Positions 61,496 through 64,000 of a stretch of 64,000 nt of DNA are shown piece after piece. The stretch's first letter is position 1; each line of letters starts with the position of its first letter. The notes beneath the pieces are model-generated. The model searched no databases, was not told the origin of the DNA, and saw only the letters and a list, made by a program, of their open reading frames with translations. The translations under genes and the position numbers were made by a program. The DNA lies in contig NZ_JAFCJX010000025.1 of assembly GCF_018130695.1 (NCBI RefSeq), positions 1 through 64,000 of the forward strand, in the 5' to 3' direction. This DNA comes from Bradyrhizobium jicamae. GTDB taxonomy: Bacteria > Pseudomonadota > Alphaproteobacteria > Rhizobiales > Xanthobacteraceae.

Positions 61496-61529
61496 CAACA
61501 ACACGGCGCCAAGCCGGCCACGAGGATCG

Positions 61530-62486
61530 ATGACCACGCAAACGATCACCGCCAACGCTGCCCGACCCGTCACCGCGGGGCATGGGCTGCCGCCGGGCGC
61601 CATCGCGCTGATGCTGATGCTGTGCCTGAGCTGGGGTTTCAACCAGATCGCAGTGAAGCTCGCGCTGCCCGACGTGCCGCCGATGCTGCAGGCGCTGATC
61701 CGCTCCGCCGGCGCGCTGCCGGTGATGCTGATCGTCGGCTGGATGCGCGGCGTGAAGTTTCTTGCGCGCGACGGATCGCTCGGTCCCGGCATCATCGCCG
61801 GCCTGATGTTCGGCGTCGAGTTCGTGCTGATCTTCTCCGGCCTCGTCTTCACCTCGGCCTCGCGCGCGGCGGTGTTCCTCTACACCGCGCCGTTCTTCGT
61901 CGCGCTCGGTTCGCACCAGTTCCTCGGTGAGCGCCTGAGTTCGGTGCAATGGGGCGGGCTTGCGCTGAGCTTTGCCGGCGTGGCGCTCGCGATCGGCGTG
62001 CCGCAGCCCAATGTCGACGCGAAAGTGCTGCTCGGCGATCTCATGGTGGTCGGCGGCGGCGCGCTGTGGGCCGCGACCACGCTGGTCGCCAAGGGCACCA
62101 AACTGCGCAACGCCGCGCCGGAGAAAGCGCTCGGCTACCAGGTCGCGATCTCGATCCCGATCCTCGGGGCAGCGTCATGGCTGTTCGGCGAGACCATCAC
62201 GCATATGCCGAGCGCGCTGTCGATCTCGCTGCTCGCCTATCAGGCGGTCTGGGTGGTCGGCTGCACCTTCGTGATCTGGTTTGCGATGGTGAAGCGATAT
62301 TCGGCGAGCAGGCTCTCCGCCTTCACCTTCATCACCCCGCTGTTCGGCGTGGTCGCGGCGTATTTCATCATGCACGACACGCTGACGCCGGTGTTCGGCG
62401 TCGCCGCGCTGCTGGTGATCGTGGGGCTGTATCTGGTCAACAAGCCGGATCCGAAGGTCACGCCGGATCCGAATGTGCCGGCGTGA
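61530..62486 (+). CDS. DMT-family transporter (EamA domains)
   Basis: This 318-residue protein with ten predicted helices is made of two EamA repeats. The first begins near LMLMLCLSWGFNQIAVKLAL and the second near GDLMVVGGGALWAATTLVAKG. Such proteins export metabolites or amino acids; the substrate is unknown. GAGG precedes the ATG at 61530, 34 nt after the zur-like gene, so the two may be co-transcribed. Confidence 0.88.
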   Translation: MTTQTITANAARPVTAGHGLPPGAIALMLMLCLSWGFNQIAVKLALPDVPPMLQALIRSAGALPVMLIVGWMRGVKFLARDGSLGPGIIAGLMFGVEFVLIFSGLVFTSASRAAVFLYTAPFFVALGSHQFLGERLSSVQWGGLALSFAGVALAIGVPQPNVDAKVLLGDLMVVGGGALWAATTLVAKGTKLRNAAPEKALGYQVAISIPILGAASWLFGETITHMPSALSISLLAYQAVWVVGCTFVIWFAMVKRYSASRLSAFTFITPLFGVVAAYFIMHDTLTPVFGVAALLVIVGLYLVNKPDPKVTPDPNVPA

Positions 62487-62497
62487 AGGACGGGATG

Positions 62498-62582
62498 CGT
62501 AGGGCGGATTAGCGAAGCGTAATCCGCCATCCTGTGCCGCGAGACCGGCCGGTGGATTACGCCTGCGGCTAATCCACCCTAC
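62498..62582. repeat. family A inverted repeat (copy 5, diverged)
   Basis: CGTAGGGCGGATTAGCGAAG at the left and TGCGGCTAATCCACCCTAC at the right are mirror ends; GCGTAATCCGCC and GGTGGATTACGC pair inside. The right end overlaps the stop codon of the sulfurtransferase gene on the minus strand (62579-62581). Confidence 0.8.
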
Positions 62583-63454
62583 CCAACCTCGATCGGCAGC
62601 TTTTCATCCTTCGCCCATTCGCCCATCGACGCATCATAGAGCGTGAGGTTGTCGAAGCCGAGCCGGTGCAGCTGGAACAGGTCGATCGTCGCCGAGATGC
62701 CGCCGCCGCAATAGGCGATCACGCGCTTGCTCCGGTCGATGCCTTGCGCCGCGAATTTCGCTTCGGCGTCAGCGAGCGAGACGAAGGTCTTGCTCTTCGG
62801 ATCGATCAGCGTTGCCGCCGGCACGTTGACGCTGCCGGGGATGCGGCCGGGCCGGCCGTAGCGGCTCGGCTCCAGGCCCTTGTAGAATTGCGGGCCGAGC
62901 GCGTTGACGATGACGGTGTCGCGCTCGGCCGTTGCCGCCAGCACGTCGTGCTTGCCGACGAACAGGCCTTCCCTCGGTCGTGCGTGGAAGGTTGCGTGCG
63001 GGTAGCCGCCGGCGAGACCCGTTTCGATGTCGCGACCCTCGGCGGTCCATTTGTCGATGCCGCCGTCGAGCACGGCAACATTCGTCGCGCCGAGCGAGCG
63101 CAGCATCCACCAGAACCGGGTCGCCCACATCGCGGTGCCGATCGAATAGAGCACGATGCGGCTGTTCGCCGAGATGCCGTGGCGGCCGAAGGCGGCCTCG
63201 AGCTGCGCCACCTGTGGCATCATGAAGCGCAACTCGGTGCGGGCATCCGAGAACTCGCCCTGCAGATCCATGAAATTCGCGCCGGGAATGTGCCCGGCTT
63301 CGAACGTCTGACGTCCGGAAACGACAATATAGGGGACACTGCTGCCCTCGGGGGCCGGCTCCAGATAGGTCGTGCAGTCGAACAGGCGGAGGTCGGCCTG
63401 GTTGAGGATATCGGCGAGTTCCGCCGTGGTGATGAGCTCGTTATGGCCAGCCAT
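62579..63454 (-). CDS. sseA: sulfurtransferase, 3-mercaptopyruvate type
   Basis: This 291-residue protein has two rhodanese domains. The first (about 5-140) has lost its catalytic cysteine. The second carries Cys249 in the active loop CGGGISA, which is nearer to mercaptopyruvate sulfurtransferases (CGSGVTA type) than to thiosulfate ones. It transfers sulfur from 3-mercaptopyruvate to a thiol or cyanide. A strong ribosome site, GGAGGTGAT, precedes the ATG at 63454. The stop codon is supplied by the right end of a family A repeat. Confidence 0.9.
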   Translation of the reverse strand: MAGHNELITTAELADILNQADLRLFDCTTYLEPAPEGSSVPYIVVSGRQTFEAGHIPGANFMDLQGEFSDARTELRFMMPQVAQLEAAFGRHGISANSRIVLYSIGTAMWATRFWWMLRSLGATNVAVLDGGIDKWTAEGRDIETGLAGGYPHATFHARPREGLFVGKHDVLAATAERDTVIVNALGPQFYKGLEPSRYGRPGRIPGSVNVPAATLIDPKSKTFVSLADAEAKFAAQGIDRSKRVIAYCGGGISATIDLFQLHRLGFDNLTLYDASMGEWAKDEKLPIEVG

Positions 63455-63675
63455 GGATCACCTCCCGACACTATTTTAACAGGATGCTAAGGTGCCCCGG
63501 ATCACATGAAAAGACGCGACTTTGCCCTTTGAATCACCCGGATTCAGTCCAATATACCCGCCATGCAGAACGCCGCTGCATGGCTTGCTTTCGGCCCCAA
63601 TCGGCGTCATAAGCTGTTGAATTCGCAACGAAAAGCAGACAATTCCCGGGCGCGGCCGCGCCCGTCCTCACCCCC

Positions 63676-63692
63676 TTGGTGAATGTCACCAA
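63676..63692. promoter_or_regulatory. TTGGTGA-ATG-TCACCAA palindrome upstream of ispG
   Basis: This is a perfect 7-bp inverted repeat with a 3-nt centre, 20 nt before the ispG start. A second, shorter dyad, TGAATC-ACCCG-GATTCA, lies at 63530-63546. Either could be a regulator site for ispG. Nothing else is seen in the 258-nt gap. Confidence 0.4.
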
Positions 63693-63712
63693 AACCTGAT
63701 ATTCGAGACGCC

Positions 63713-64000
63713 ATGAACAAGCCCGAGATTTTGCCGCAAGACGACGTCGCCGGCCCGTCAGCCCGGCACCACACCACGCAGGTCATGGTCGGCAACGTCG
63801 CCGTCGGCGGCGGCGCGCCGATCGTCGTGCAGTCGATGACCAACACCGACACCGCCGATGTCGACGGCACCATCGCCCAGGTCGCAGCGCTCAGCCGCGC
63901 CGGCTCCGAGATGGTCCGCATCACTGTCGATCGCGAGGAGGCCGCGGCCGCCGTGCCTCACATCCGTGACGGCCTGCGCAAGCGCGGCATCACGACGCCT
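63713..64000 (+). CDS. ispG: 4-hydroxy-3-methylbut-2-enyl diphosphate synthase IspG (5' part)
   Basis: Only the first 96 codons are inside the window. They encode RHHTTQVMVGNVAVGGGAPI, then VVQSMTNTDTADVDGTIAQ and AGSEMVRITVDREEAAA, the N-terminal signature of IspG/GcpE. The full enzyme is a [4Fe-4S] protein of the non-mevalonate isoprenoid pathway, reducing methylerythritol cyclodiphosphate to HMBPP. The iron-sulfur cysteines lie beyond the edge. The ribosome site is weak. Confidence 0.92.
   Translation, partial: MNKPEILPQDDVAGPSARHHTTQVMVGNVAVGGGAPIVVQSMTNTDTADVDGTIAQVAALSRAGSEMVRITVDREEAAAAVPHIRDGLRKRGITTP

Overview
The window reads as a chromosomal segment of a GC-rich rhizobial alphaproteobacterium, most probably Bradyrhizobium or a close relative. 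The evidence is the gene families present (RegS/RegR, GlnD, intracellular PhaZ, LivHMGF-type uptake, protocatechuate genes) and several intergenic repeat families that I recall from Bradyrhizobium genomes. No rRNA, tRNA, CRISPR array, transposase, integrase or phage gene was seen. About 55 protein genes are supported, plus two gene remnants.

Layout. 1-580: three stacked multicopy repeats and no gene. 581-12.6 kb: a flavin monooxygenase-like oxidoreductase, a remnant of a formylglycine-generating-enzyme-like gene, an MFS exporter, an esterase of the PHB-depolymerase family, an MBL-fold hydrolase, an RMD1-family protein, two GH13 glucosidases ending tail to tail, a periplasmic VWA protein and the DNA-repair protein MmcB. 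12.6-18.9 kb: the redox two-component system RegSR, an ABC-2 exporter, intracellular PHB depolymerase PhaZ and a YgjP-like metallopeptidase. 19-25.9 kb: PBP1A, a DUF1330 protein, two tandem paralogous amino-acid/aromatic-type binding proteins without permeases, a DUF1304 protein and an Ogt methyltransferase. 26-32.4 kb: a two-gene c-di-GMP-responsive polysaccharide synthase candidate (HlyD protein plus GT2-PilZ) and GlnD. 32.5-41 kb: a sulfonate-type ABC transporter with OsmC, a membrane protein, a HEAT-like orphan and MutS.

The most coherent system is an aromatic-catabolism island at about 41.2-57.6 kb. pcaF and pcaHG degrade protocatechuate. A LysR / binding protein / nitroreductase / 4-hydroxylaminobenzoate-lyase module (pnb type) would turn 4-nitrobenzoate into protocatechuate. 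A second LysR, a complete LivKHMGF-type importer, a QuiC-type 3-dehydroshikimate dehydratase (also giving protocatechuate) and a secreted tannase/feruloyl-esterase-family hydrolase follow. A 45-nt second copy of the pcaG 3' end lies just beyond the pnb module, which suggests that the module was inserted at the end of pcaG.

57.6-64 kb: a MarR-EmrA-EmrB type efflux operon, a Zur-like regulator, a DMT exporter, a mercaptopyruvate-type sulfurtransferase and the 5' end of ispG, which is cut by the window edge. Nearly every gap longer than about 100 bases is filled by imperfect inverted repeats of at least six families. These, and several perfect operator-like dyads, are the main structure not explained by coding sequence.
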